Source: Lentibacillus cibarius (lineage in GTDB: Bacteria > Bacillota > Bacilli > Bacillales > Amphibacillaceae). Taken from it: a DNA stretch of 64,000 bases. Each line of letters opens with the position of its first letter. Positions within the stretch are counted from its first letter, which is position 1. The translations under genes and the position numbers were made by a program. Below the pieces are notes generated by a model that ran no database searches, was not told the origin of the DNA, and saw only the letters and a list, made by a program, of their open reading frames with translations. The stretch is taken from NCBI RefSeq assembly GCF_005887555.1, contig NZ_VCIA01000001.1:2542001-2606000 (forward strand), written 5' to 3'. This document shows, piece by piece, positions 18,034 through 25,350 of this stretch.

Positions 18034-18900
18034 ATGGTTATTAATCGGATGACTGTAGCCATGCTGTTAGTCATGATATTCGCTCTGAGTGCGTGTGGTA
18101 ACAATGATGTAGAGAGCGGAGACGAGGGGAGTGGAAACAAGAAATGGAATGAAATCCAGGATGCCGGTGAACTAGTTGTCGGTACACCGGGTACACTTAT
18201 TGCTTCTTCGTACTATGAAGGGGAAGGTAAGGAAAAGGAACAGCTAACAGGTTACGAAGTGGAAGTGATGCGGGAAATCGGCAAAAGACTGGATTTGGAT
18301 ATTAATTTTGAAATTATCGGCTTTGACAGTGTCCTCGCCGCTGTTAAAAACGGCAGAATTGACATCGCTGGTATGGGCATAACCGACAAGCGTAAAAAGA
18401 AATTTAATTTCAGTGACCCGTTTAAATATTCGTATACTACTATGGTCGTTAGGGAAGAAGACTATTCCGGTATACATAAACTTGAGGATTTAGAAGGTAA
18501 AAAAGCAGGTGGAGCAGCCTCGACTGTTTACAGTGAAATCGCCCGTAAATTCGGAGCTGAAGTGAAAACGTATGGAAATGCGCCAAATGAAGCATATCTC
18601 CGTGATGTGAATAATGGCAGAACCGATGTGGTTATCAATGATTACTATCTTTCCAAATTTGGCGTTGCGGCATTTCCACAATTTGATATCATGCTTCATC
18701 CAGAGTTAAAATTTCACCCTACAAGAAAAGGTATCGTAATGCAGGACGGGGCCGATCAACTGACGAGGGAGATAAACAGCGCGCTTGCGGAGCTGAGAGA
18801 AGATGGCACCCTAACGAAATTAGCCAAAAAGTTCTACAAGGAAGATGCCTCCATAAAGCCTGAAGGTGATATTCGGGAAATCGATGGGTTGGACTTCTAA
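18034..18900 (+). CDS. Amino-acid ABC transporter substrate-binding lipoprotein (cystine/glutamine family 3)
   Basis: A 288-residue protein with a lipoprotein signal (lipobox LSAC, Cys21) followed by a family 3 solute-binding domain: GELVVGTPGT, LTGYEVEVMREIGKRL, and SDPFKYSYTT are the usual segments. It resembles cystine (TcyA) and polar amino-acid binding proteins. AGAGGAG lies 10 bases before the ATG. The permease gene begins 3 bases after the stop codon. No ATP-binding gene is present on either side, so an ATPase from elsewhere must serve it. Confidence 0.88.
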   Translation: MVINRMTVAMLLVMIFALSACGNNDVESGDEGSGNKKWNEIQDAGELVVGTPGTLIASSYYEGEGKEKEQLTGYEVEVMREIGKRLDLDINFEIIGFDSVLAAVKNGRIDIAGMGITDKRKKKFNFSDPFKYSYTTMVVREEDYSGIHKLEDLEGKKAGGAASTVYSEIARKFGAEVKTYGNAPNEAYLRDVNNGRTDVVINDYYLSKFGVAAFPQFDIMLHPELKFHPTRKGIVMQDGADQLTREINSALAELREDGTLTKLAKKFYKEDASIKPEGDIREIDGLDF

Positions 18901-18903
18901 GGT

Positions 18904-19587
18904 ATGAATGGGTTTGATTTTAGCAAGATTTTTGATGTGAAACTTGCCTGGGAAAGCTTGCCGTTCATACTCAAAGGGCTTCCGGCAACGATTGGTGTTG
19001 CGGTGGCTGGAATGGCGCTTGGTATGGTATTGGGTTTGTTTCTTGCTCTAGCCCGTGACTCGAAACAAATCATTTTAAGGTGGCCTGCGCGCATGTACAT
19101 TTCATTTATGCGGGGAACGCCACTACTTGTGTTTCTGTTTATTTTATATTTTGGGTTTCCCAATGTAGGGATTGAACTAGGGGCAATCACCGCAGCGTCT
19201 CTTGGATTTGGATTGAATAGTGCTGCCTATATTGCGGAAATTGATCGTTCATCGCTGAATAGTATTGATCATGGCCAATGGGAATCAGCTAAAGCATTGA
19301 ACTTAGGGTACTGGAAAACGTTGTGGGTGATTATTTTGCCGCAAGCCGCACGAATCGCCATTCCTCCACTGACCAATGTGTTTATGGACATTGTGAAGGC
19401 AACATCGCTGGCGGCGGTTATTACTGTTCCGGAGTTGTTTCAGCGGACGCAGATAGTCGTCGGTAGGGAATTTGATGCCATGACATTATATATATTAGTT
19501 GCTTTGATCTATTGGCCGGTGTGTATATGTATTTCCTTTATACAGGATCGGATGGAGGCAAAATATAGCAGGTACACTACGCATTAA
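18904..19587 (+). CDS. Amino-acid ABC transporter permease
   Basis: A 227-residue membrane protein of the polar amino-acid permease family (HisM/TcyB type) with five hydrophobic segments, the segment MRGTPLLVFLFILYFG, and the EAA loop (ESAKALNLGYWKTLWVIILPQAARIAIPP region) that docks the ATPase, so it should bind an ATPase even though none is encoded here. The start is 3 bases after the binding-protein gene; the ribosome binding site is weak (AAGG), suggesting translational coupling. It forms the transport pore of the importer. Confidence 0.9.
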   Translation: MNGFDFSKIFDVKLAWESLPFILKGLPATIGVAVAGMALGMVLGLFLALARDSKQIILRWPARMYISFMRGTPLLVFLFILYFGFPNVGIELGAITAASLGFGLNSAAYIAEIDRSSLNSIDHGQWESAKALNLGYWKTLWVIILPQAARIAIPPLTNVFMDIVKATSLAAVITVPELFQRTQIVVGREFDAMTLYILVALIYWPVCICISFIQDRMEAKYSRYTTH

Positions 19588-19598
19588 CGGGCTGTAAT

Positions 19599-19642
19599 CC
19601 CCCACCTCTAAACGCGGGTGAACTACACTTTTGAAGGTGGGG
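19599..19642. repeat. Inverted repeat CCCCACCT/AGGTGGGG after the permease gene
   Basis: Arms at 19600-19607 and 19635-19642 pair around a 27-base loop holding GCGGGTG. No T-run follows, so it is a poor terminator. Such CCCCACC-type hairpins occur at ends of IS200/IS605-like elements; no transposase is nearby, so it may be a remnant or the terminator of the operon. Confidence 0.35.
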
Positions 19643-19712
19643 AATAAACAACCCGGCCGATATGCTCGCCAAGCCACCCCCTGGCAAAAAGGTTATTTTT
19701 TATACACAAAAA

Positions 19713-20168
19713 ATATATAATGCGACGTAAGTGCTAGGTTGATTTCCGTTCCAGCCAGTCGCTTTCCGCGGGCAACGCTTCAGCTTCCTCGGAAGAAAAC
19801 CGCTTCCTGCGGGATCTTCAGCTGTTGCTTTTCCCGCAGGAGTCGACTGGCCTCCACTCCAATCAACCATCAAAATAGTAGTTCATTATTCTTTGTGATT
19901 TAATTATGTATAAATGTAGTTAAGCACAAGCGGAGGAAATACACGGAGACTCCTGCGGGAACAGTGGCCAAAGTGAGACCCCACAGGAACGAGCGATACA
20001 TCCACCGAGTACGCTACGAGTTGCGAGGAGTGCTGCTCCACTGAAACCACTTACAACACGACGAGCACACTGGATGTCCGAGGAGGCTCACGGGTCACCC
20101 GCGGAAAGCGTAGTGTATTTCCGCAGCGGCGGTTTAACACTCATACAAAATTATGTCGCATTATATAT
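19713..20168. mobile_element. MITE-like palindromic element with 14-bp terminal inverted repeats
   Basis: The 456-base stretch is bounded by perfect inverted repeats ATATATAATGCGAC (19713-19726) and GTCGCATTATATAT (20155-20168). Inside, two halves are similar but in opposite orientation: CGCTTTCCGCGGGC followed by CTTCAGCTTCCTCGG on the left, and CCGAGGAGGCTCACGGG followed by CCCGCGGAAAGCG on the right. No open frame is present, so it would be non-autonomous or an RNA-forming repeat. A 31-base piece of it recurs at 2499-2529. Confidence 0.65.
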
Positions 20169-20201
20169 CAAATGTGATGATAAACAACAAACCCTTTTTA
20201 G

Positions 20202-21359
20202 TTAAGTTGCCACTTCTGTCTCCCGCTTAAAATAAATGGCAAAGAAAAGAACGGCGAGCATAAAAATGATAACGTAAAAAAATGAAATACTTGGAAAAAC
20301 ATCAAGGAACAAACCACTCAAAAATGGACCACTTATGCTGCCGATGCTAAAGGAAATGCCAGTCATGAGATTGCCCGCGGGCAGTAGGGACGACGGCAGC
20401 AAATCCGTCATAAATGTAATACTTAATGAGTATAGGGAACCAATCAGCATACCCGAAATAGCAAACGAAAGAAATAGAGCAATGATTGATGTTTCGAACA
20501 ATGCTGCTAAAAGGAAACAGATGCTCCCGCTCGCAATAACCGTCAGTAGGACTTTTCTTCTGCCGACTTTGTCACTAAATATACCAAGGGGAATTTGGGT
20601 AACAATACTGCCTGCTGCAAAACAAGGAATGATTAGTGACAACATATTCACTTCATGTCCGATACGCAATCCGTAGACAGGAAAAATACCGTGCAATGTC
20701 GCTTCCAAAAAGCCATATCCAAAAGCAGGCAAAAAGGCAACCCAGGCGATTTGTGCTGCTTGAATGAACCGTTTTACGGAACCGGTAGCAGTTGTTACAT
20801 TATCTGTCTTAGGATACGTATTTCTGACAACGAACATAAGTGACCAAACAACAAAGCTTAGGGCCGCCGATACCAGAAACGGCAAAGCCTGGTTAACCTC
20901 CAAAAGCCGTGTCATGAGCGGTCCAACAGTAAATCCCAATCCAAAAGATAATCCATAAAATGATATATTTCTTCCGCGTGTTTCCTTTGCGCTCGTCGTT
21001 GTAATCCATGTCTGTGTGCCAAAATGAAGCATGTTGTCACCAATTCCAATAGTGACACGGAGGACAAACCAGAACCATAGTGACTGCCATAAAGGAAAGA
21101 TGGCTAGAGATGCAAACACAAGCAGTCCGCCTAACATGATAAGCGGTTTAAATCCATATTTGCGAATCGGTTTTTCCATAAACGGCGAAGCAATGAGCAC
21201 TCCTACATATAATCCTGTGGCATGTAATCCATTAATTGATGATGAGACATTTTCTTGTTCCAAAATGATACCCATTAATGGAAGGATCATTCCTTGTGAA
21301 AAGCCTGAAATGAATACGAGTGCAATTAATATCCAAAATCTTGTTTTAACTGAAACCAT
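20202..21359 (-). CDS. yfkF: MFS transporter, YfkF-like
   Basis: A 385-residue protein with 12 predicted membrane segments and the loop 2-3 motif in FMEKPIRKYGFKPL and loop 8-9 motif GIFSDKVGRRKVLL. Its position next to the OsmC and YfkD genes matches the B. subtilis yfk region, where yfkF encodes an MFS protein. The ATG at 21359 follows AAAGGTG; the frame extends upstream to 21425 without a ribosome binding site and with a very basic, non-membrane lead, so it was not used. The substrate is unknown. Confidence 0.75.
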   Translation of the reverse strand: MVSVKTRFWILIALVFISGFSQGMILPLMGIILEQENVSSSINGLHATGLYVGVLIASPFMEKPIRKYGFKPLIMLGGLLVFASLAIFPLWQSLWFWFVLRVTIGIGDNMLHFGTQTWITTTSAKETRGRNISFYGLSFGLGFTVGPLMTRLLEVNQALPFLVSAALSFVVWSLMFVVRNTYPKTDNVTTATGSVKRFIQAAQIAWVAFLPAFGYGFLEATLHGIFPVYGLRIGHEVNMLSLIIPCFAAGSIVTQIPLGIFSDKVGRRKVLLTVIASGSICFLLAALFETSIIALFLSFAISGMLIGSLYSLSITFMTDLLPSSLLPAGNLMTGISFSIGSISGPFLSGLFLDVFPSISFFYVIIFMLAVLFFAIYFKRETEVAT

Positions 21360-21510
21360 ATGTATCACCTTTTTCTTAGGATGGCGAATCCGGTTTTTCC
21401 GATTTAAATGTACGTGTTTTCGCAATAAAGGTCAATGCTTTATTATTAAGTGGCATTTAGTGTACGATAGTAATAAAGACAGAAATTTGGAATAAGAGGA
21501 GCGATAAATT

Positions 21511-21903
21511 ATGGATTTTCACTTGAAAGAAGAAGGTATGCGTATTGATTTGGGGTATGGGCAATTGGATATATCTGGTGATGAGGCGTATGGTTTCCGC
21601 CCATTTCAACTGATGGTTGCATCGATTGCTGGGTGCAGTGCCTCGGTTTTCCGTAAAATTTTAAAGAAACAACGGATTAGTATTGAAGATTTGATTATAA
21701 AGGCAGATGTTGAGCGTAACCCGGACGAGGCTGACCGGATTGAACAAATTGATTTGCATTTTATTATAAAAGGATACCAGTTAGATGATGAAAAATTGTA
21801 TAAGAATTTAGCCCTCGCAAGAAAGAACTGCTCCATGGCCCGTTCTGTTGAGGATAGTATCACTATTAACGAAACGCTGGAAACAATTGAATTAAGCCGC
21901 TGA
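21511..21903 (+). CDS. OsmC-family protein
   Basis: A 130-residue OsmC-like protein. The two cysteines of the family are present: one in MVASIAGCSASVFRKIL (about residue 48) and one in ARKNCSMARSVEDS (about residue 107), the pair that makes the peroxidatic centre in active members. The N-terminal part (FHLKEEGMRIDLGYG) forms the usual strands. A GAGGAGCGAT site stands 7 bases before the ATG. It lies divergent from the MFS gene. It probably reduces organic hydroperoxides, but many OsmC paralogues have no proven reaction. Confidence 0.85.
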   Translation: MDFHLKEEGMRIDLGYGQLDISGDEAYGFRPFQLMVASIAGCSASVFRKILKKQRISIEDLIIKADVERNPDEADRIEQIDLHFIIKGYQLDDEKLYKNLALARKNCSMARSVEDSITINETLETIELSR

Positions 21904-21944
21904 ATTTAAAAGGTATAATATCCATGTGTCCGAAAAAACTATGC

Positions 21945-22106
21945 ATAAAAGCGCAAGTGACCGACTGGCGACGCATGGACTAGACTGAGCCGTAGGAGAT
22001 AAAAGAAACACGGTGAGCATAAGCGAACCGATGTTGATTTATCGTACAGAGGTGAGGGAAGTCCAACTAGTCGCCGGGAGCTGGATAAATAAAAGCGCAA
22101 GCGACC
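21945..22106. repeat. Interspersed palindromic repeat flanked by 18-bp direct repeats
   Basis: Two copies of ATAAAAGCGCAAGYGACC (21945-21962 and 22089-22106, one difference) bracket about 126 bases that contain opposing arms GGCGACGCATGGACTAG and CAACTAGTCGCC. There is no open frame. The layout resembles the short folded repeats scattered through intergenic regions of Bacillus-group genomes. It ends directly before the ribosome binding site of yfkD. Confidence 0.6.
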
Positions 22107-22128
22107 TTCTAAGAAAGGAATGGGACAC

Positions 22129-22950
22129 ATGTTTAAATGGAAATTGATGATTATCGTCATCGCTATTGCACTCCTTTTTCCCATGAATGGCATGGCCAAA
22201 GAAAAGGATCATAAGGAAGAAAAGTCTAAAGAAAAAACGGAAGAAAAAGCCAAATTTGAGGTGCCAAGTCATGTTCTGAGCATTTCCAAGGAAAATACTT
22301 ACCCGAATTCAACGGAGGATCAGGAAGTCGTTGAACCAAGTGAGTTAACAAAGGAATTGATTAAGGATGCAGAGGTTGATATTACCAATCCTGACTTGAT
22401 TAGAATGCTTAATGAAACATCCATTAATCCTTCACCACTTGCTTTTGGGTATCGGGGCATGGTTTACATTGGTCGGTGGCCGCTGAATTATAAATCGAAT
22501 GAAACAAATATTAATTGGGAGTACCAAAAGATAAATAAAAATGAACTGAATAATATTGGCGGCGATTCAGAAAAGAAAATGCATTACAATCAGCAGAAAA
22601 AGGAAGAAATCAAAGGGGCACTCACGAACAAAATTGCCAATCCTAATGACATCAAAAAGATGATGCTTTTAAGGGCAAAGGAAAAAATAGAACTTCCACT
22701 TGCTTATTCGGCCATTGTTGGAAAAGGAACTAAAAAGGAAAACTCGTACAATGTACCACCGAAAAAATTTGGGGAACTTCAAGCATATGCGCCTGCCGTA
22801 AATGAAAAAGGCCAGGTGACATTCGGTGAAGTGTATTTTCAATTGAAAGGTCACGATAAATCCATTGTCGTAAAAAATGTGACCAAACAAGGAATAGGGG
22901 CATGGATACCTATTCAGGACTATGTATCCTTTTCTTTTAAAATGCAATAA
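22129..22950 (+). CDS. yfkD: YfkD-family exported protein
   Basis: A 273-residue protein with a signal peptide (MFKWKLMIIVIAIALLFP to about residue 24), a highly charged segment rich in K and E (about 24-45), and a conserved region with NPSPLAFGYRGMVYIGRWPL and LPLAYSAIVGKGTKKEN. It matches the YfkD family of Bacillus, secreted or membrane-tethered proteins of unknown function. The ATG at 22129 has AAAGGA 9 bases upstream; an ATG at 22120 touches that site and was rejected. Position near yfkF supports the name. Confidence 0.85.
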   Translation: MFKWKLMIIVIAIALLFPMNGMAKEKDHKEEKSKEKTEEKAKFEVPSHVLSISKENTYPNSTEDQEVVEPSELTKELIKDAEVDITNPDLIRMLNETSINPSPLAFGYRGMVYIGRWPLNYKSNETNINWEYQKINKNELNNIGGDSEKKMHYNQQKKEEIKGALTNKIANPNDIKKMMLLRAKEKIELPLAYSAIVGKGTKKENSYNVPPKKFGELQAYAPAVNEKGQVTFGEVYFQLKGHDKSIVVKNVTKQGIGAWIPIQDYVSFSFKMQ

Positions 22951-22966
22951 GTTGTAAAAGCCTCGG

Positions 22967-22987
22967 GAAACTTTCCCGGGGCTTTTT
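22967..22987 (+). terminator. Terminator of yfkD
   Basis: AAAGCCTCGGGAAA pairs with TTTCCCGGGGCTTTTT, with a T-run and a minimal loop, 16 bases after the yfkD stop codon. Confidence 0.85.
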
Positions 22988-23013
22988 ATATCATTCGAAA
23001 TATTAATTAGGGG

Positions 23014-23050
23014 TTGATTTTATCGCTTTAGTACTTTATTATAGTAAAGT
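23014..23050 (+). promoter_or_regulatory. Sigma-A promoter with overlapping palindrome before the YuiF-type gene
   Basis: TTGATT (23014-23019) and TATTAT (23037-23042) are 17 bases apart. The palindrome ACTTTATTATAGTAAAGT (23033-23050) covers the -10 region and could be a repressor operator. The start codon is 37 bases further on. Confidence 0.55.
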
Positions 23051-23087
23051 ATAAACGACGTAGAGGAATTGGGGAGGAGAAACCAAA

Positions 23088-24398
23088 ATGGAATGGGTTG
23101 TTGTCATATCCGTACTTGTGCTGACTATTCTCAGTCTATTGCGAATCAACGTTATTGTTTCCATTATCGTTGCAGCCATAACGGCTGGCTTGTTATCCGG
23201 GCTTAATGTTATTGAGTCGATTGAAATGATGGTAAACGGTATGGGTGAACAGGCGAATACAGCGCTAAGCTATATTTTGCTTGGAGCCTTTGCTGTAGCA
23301 ATCAGTTATACAGGAATTACAGCTATTTTAGTGAATTTTTTAATTCGTGTATTAACCGGAAAGAAAACAATGATGCTTTTGGCGATTGCCGGTGTTGCAT
23401 CGTTGTCACAAAACTTGGTTCCGGTGCACATTGCATTTGTACCGATTTTAATTCCGCCTTTATTAAAACTTTTTGATGAAATGAAAGTAGACCGCCGTGG
23501 TGTGGCAACAGCATTGACATTCGGCTTGAAGGCACCTTATGTCATGATTCCGGCTGGGTTTGGCTTGCTTTTCCATCAGACCATTGTGGATGGGATGACT
23601 GAAAATGGTGCAGCCATAACGACTGGCGAAACAGCACTTGCCATGTTAATTCCAGGCTCCGGCATGGTTGTTGGTCTCCTAGTTGCCATCTTCTTCACGT
23701 ATCGGAAAGACCGGGAAGCTGTTCCGGGAGCAGGTGGAAGTGAGGCAAACTTTACTGCACCATCAACAGAGCATGTTACGTTCAATAGAAAACATTTATT
23801 AACAATCGTTGCGATCATCGGAGCACTTGCCGTACAGATTGCTTTCCAAAATTTAATTGCAGGCGCGCTGACAGGTCTTATTCTCATGTTCGCACTGGTT
23901 GTTGTTCCATATCGGAAAGGTGAACAAGTCATGGCGGACGGGATAGCTATGATGGGGCAAATCGCCTTTGTTATGCTAGTCGCATCTGGCTTTGGCAACG
24001 TTTTGACCGAGACGGGAGCGGTAAATGCACTTGTAGAAGTAACGTCGGGATTTCTAGGTGACAACAAAAGCCTGATTGCAATTATTTTGCTTCTCGTTGG
24101 TTTGCTTGTCACCATTGGCATTGGCTCGTCGTTTGGAACGATACCGATTATTGCAGCGCTTTATGTGCCAATTTGTCTGGCAGCCGGATTTTCTACGATG
24201 GCGACGGCGGCACTGATAGGTACAGCCGGCGCAGTTGGTGATGCCGGTTCCCCTGCTTCGGACAGTACACTCGGACCTACATCCGGACTGAATGCGGACG
24301 GAAAACACCATCACATTTGGGATACATGTGTTCCGACGTTTATTCACTTTAATATCCCATTGGTATTGTTTGGCTGGATTGCAGCAATGGTTTTATAG
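23088..24398 (+). CDS. Na+/H+ antiporter-family transporter, YuiF-like
   Basis: A 436-residue membrane protein with 11-12 hydrophobic segments, glycine-rich re-entrant-like stretches (GSSFGTIPIIAALYVPICLA and GTAGAVGDAGSPASDSTLGP), typical of the NhaC/ArsB-like ion transporter superfamily, and most like B. subtilis YuiF, annotated as an amino-acid or Na+/H+ transporter. GGGGAGG lies 9 bases before the ATG. It is followed by pdaA after about 60 bases and might be co-transcribed with it. Ion or amino-acid specificity is not visible. Confidence 0.8.
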   Translation: MEWVVVISVLVLTILSLLRINVIVSIIVAAITAGLLSGLNVIESIEMMVNGMGEQANTALSYILLGAFAVAISYTGITAILVNFLIRVLTGKKTMMLLAIAGVASLSQNLVPVHIAFVPILIPPLLKLFDEMKVDRRGVATALTFGLKAPYVMIPAGFGLLFHQTIVDGMTENGAAITTGETALAMLIPGSGMVVGLLVAIFFTYRKDREAVPGAGGSEANFTAPSTEHVTFNRKHLLTIVAIIGALAVQIAFQNLIAGALTGLILMFALVVVPYRKGEQVMADGIAMMGQIAFVMLVASGFGNVLTETGAVNALVEVTSGFLGDNKSLIAIILLLVGLLVTIGIGSSFGTIPIIAALYVPICLAAGFSTMATAALIGTAGAVGDAGSPASDSTLGPTSGLNADGKHHHIWDTCVPTFIHFNIPLVLFGWIAAMVL

Positions 24399-24456
24399 GA
24401 AGAATAAGAAGGAGCAGTTTCGGATAAAGTAAGGAAAAAGTGAAGTGGGGTGCGCT

Positions 24457-25254
24457 ATGCGAAAATTGATTGTAGCGGTCGTAACTGTCATGTTTTTCCT
24501 TGCTTTGTCTGCTTACCAACCAGAGATTCATGCTCAAGGTGGTTATGGATGGGGATTTAAAAAGAATGACGAACATAAATTGCCCGACATTGGCAAGTAT
24601 AAGCAGATCCTCGAGGAATATGGTGCCTATTATGCCGATGATTCCGGTGAAAAGAACGTGTATCTTACATTTGATAATGGGTATGAAGAAGGATATACCG
24701 ATGACATTCTTGATGTACTGAAAAAACATGATGTACCAGCAGCGTTTTTTCTAACGGGGCATTATGTGGAAAGTCAGCCGGATCTTGTTAAACGGATGGC
24801 GGACGAGGGACACATCATTGGAAACCATTCCTATCATCATCCGGATTTCACGACGGTAACTAAGAAAACGATGCGCAAAGAATTAGAATCGTTGGAAGAA
24901 GCAGTAGCTGACGTTTCCAGCCAAGAGAATATCAAGTACTTGCGTCCGCCCCAAGGGATGTTTAATGAGAAAACACTCCAATGGGCAAATGAATTAGGGT
25001 ATATTCATACGTTTTGGTCATTGGCATTTACGGATTGGGATACCGATGATCAAAAAGGATGGAAATATGCGTATGACAATATCATGGAGCAGATACATCC
25101 TGGAGCGCTCATCCTTCTTCATACTGTATCGTCGGACAACGCTAAAGCATTGGACAAGCTGGTAACAGATTTGAAGAAACAAGGTTATCAATTCAAAAGC
25201 CTTGATGACTTAGTGTTAAAAAATTTGCTTCCACAACCGATTTACGGTTATTAG
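24457..25254 (+). CDS. pdaA: Delta-lactam-biosynthetic de-N-acetylase PdaA
   Basis: A 265-residue exported NodB-domain enzyme: signal peptide (about 1-27), then the deacetylase with TFDNGYEEGYTDDIL (the PdaA form of motif 1), GNHSYHHPD (metal histidines), RPPQGMFNE (motif 3) and LILLHTVS (C-terminal histidine). PdaA removes acetyl groups from muramic acid during spore cortex formation, a step needed for muramic delta-lactam and germination. The ATG at 24457 has a GTGGGGTG site. Presence of pdaA, with sspE, shows an endospore former. Confidence 0.92.
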   Translation: MRKLIVAVVTVMFFLALSAYQPEIHAQGGYGWGFKKNDEHKLPDIGKYKQILEEYGAYYADDSGEKNVYLTFDNGYEEGYTDDILDVLKKHDVPAAFFLTGHYVESQPDLVKRMADEGHIIGNHSYHHPDFTTVTKKTMRKELESLEEAVADVSSQENIKYLRPPQGMFNEKTLQWANELGYIHTFWSLAFTDWDTDDQKGWKYAYDNIMEQIHPGALILLHTVSSDNAKALDKLVTDLKKQGYQFKSLDDLVLKNLLPQPIYGY

Positions 25255-25299
25255 TGCCCTAAAGCCTAGTCGGGATGCAATCACTCATCGGGGGAAACA

Positions 25300-25335
25300 T
25301 AAAAATAGCAGGGGAATGTTTAGAATTCCTCTGCT
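25300..25335 (-). terminator. Terminator of the PAS-GGDEF-EAL-PilZ gene
   Basis: AGCAGGGGAAT pairs with ATTCCTCTGCT; on the minus strand it is followed by TATTTTTATG, 16 bases after the stop codon of that gene. Confidence 0.7.
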
Positions 25336-25350
25336 ATATCATCTACGCTT

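Noticed and set aside
23576..24121. Long minus-strand frame inside the YuiF-type gene
   Set aside because: Antisense shadow of a membrane gene with skewed codon positions; no family likeness.
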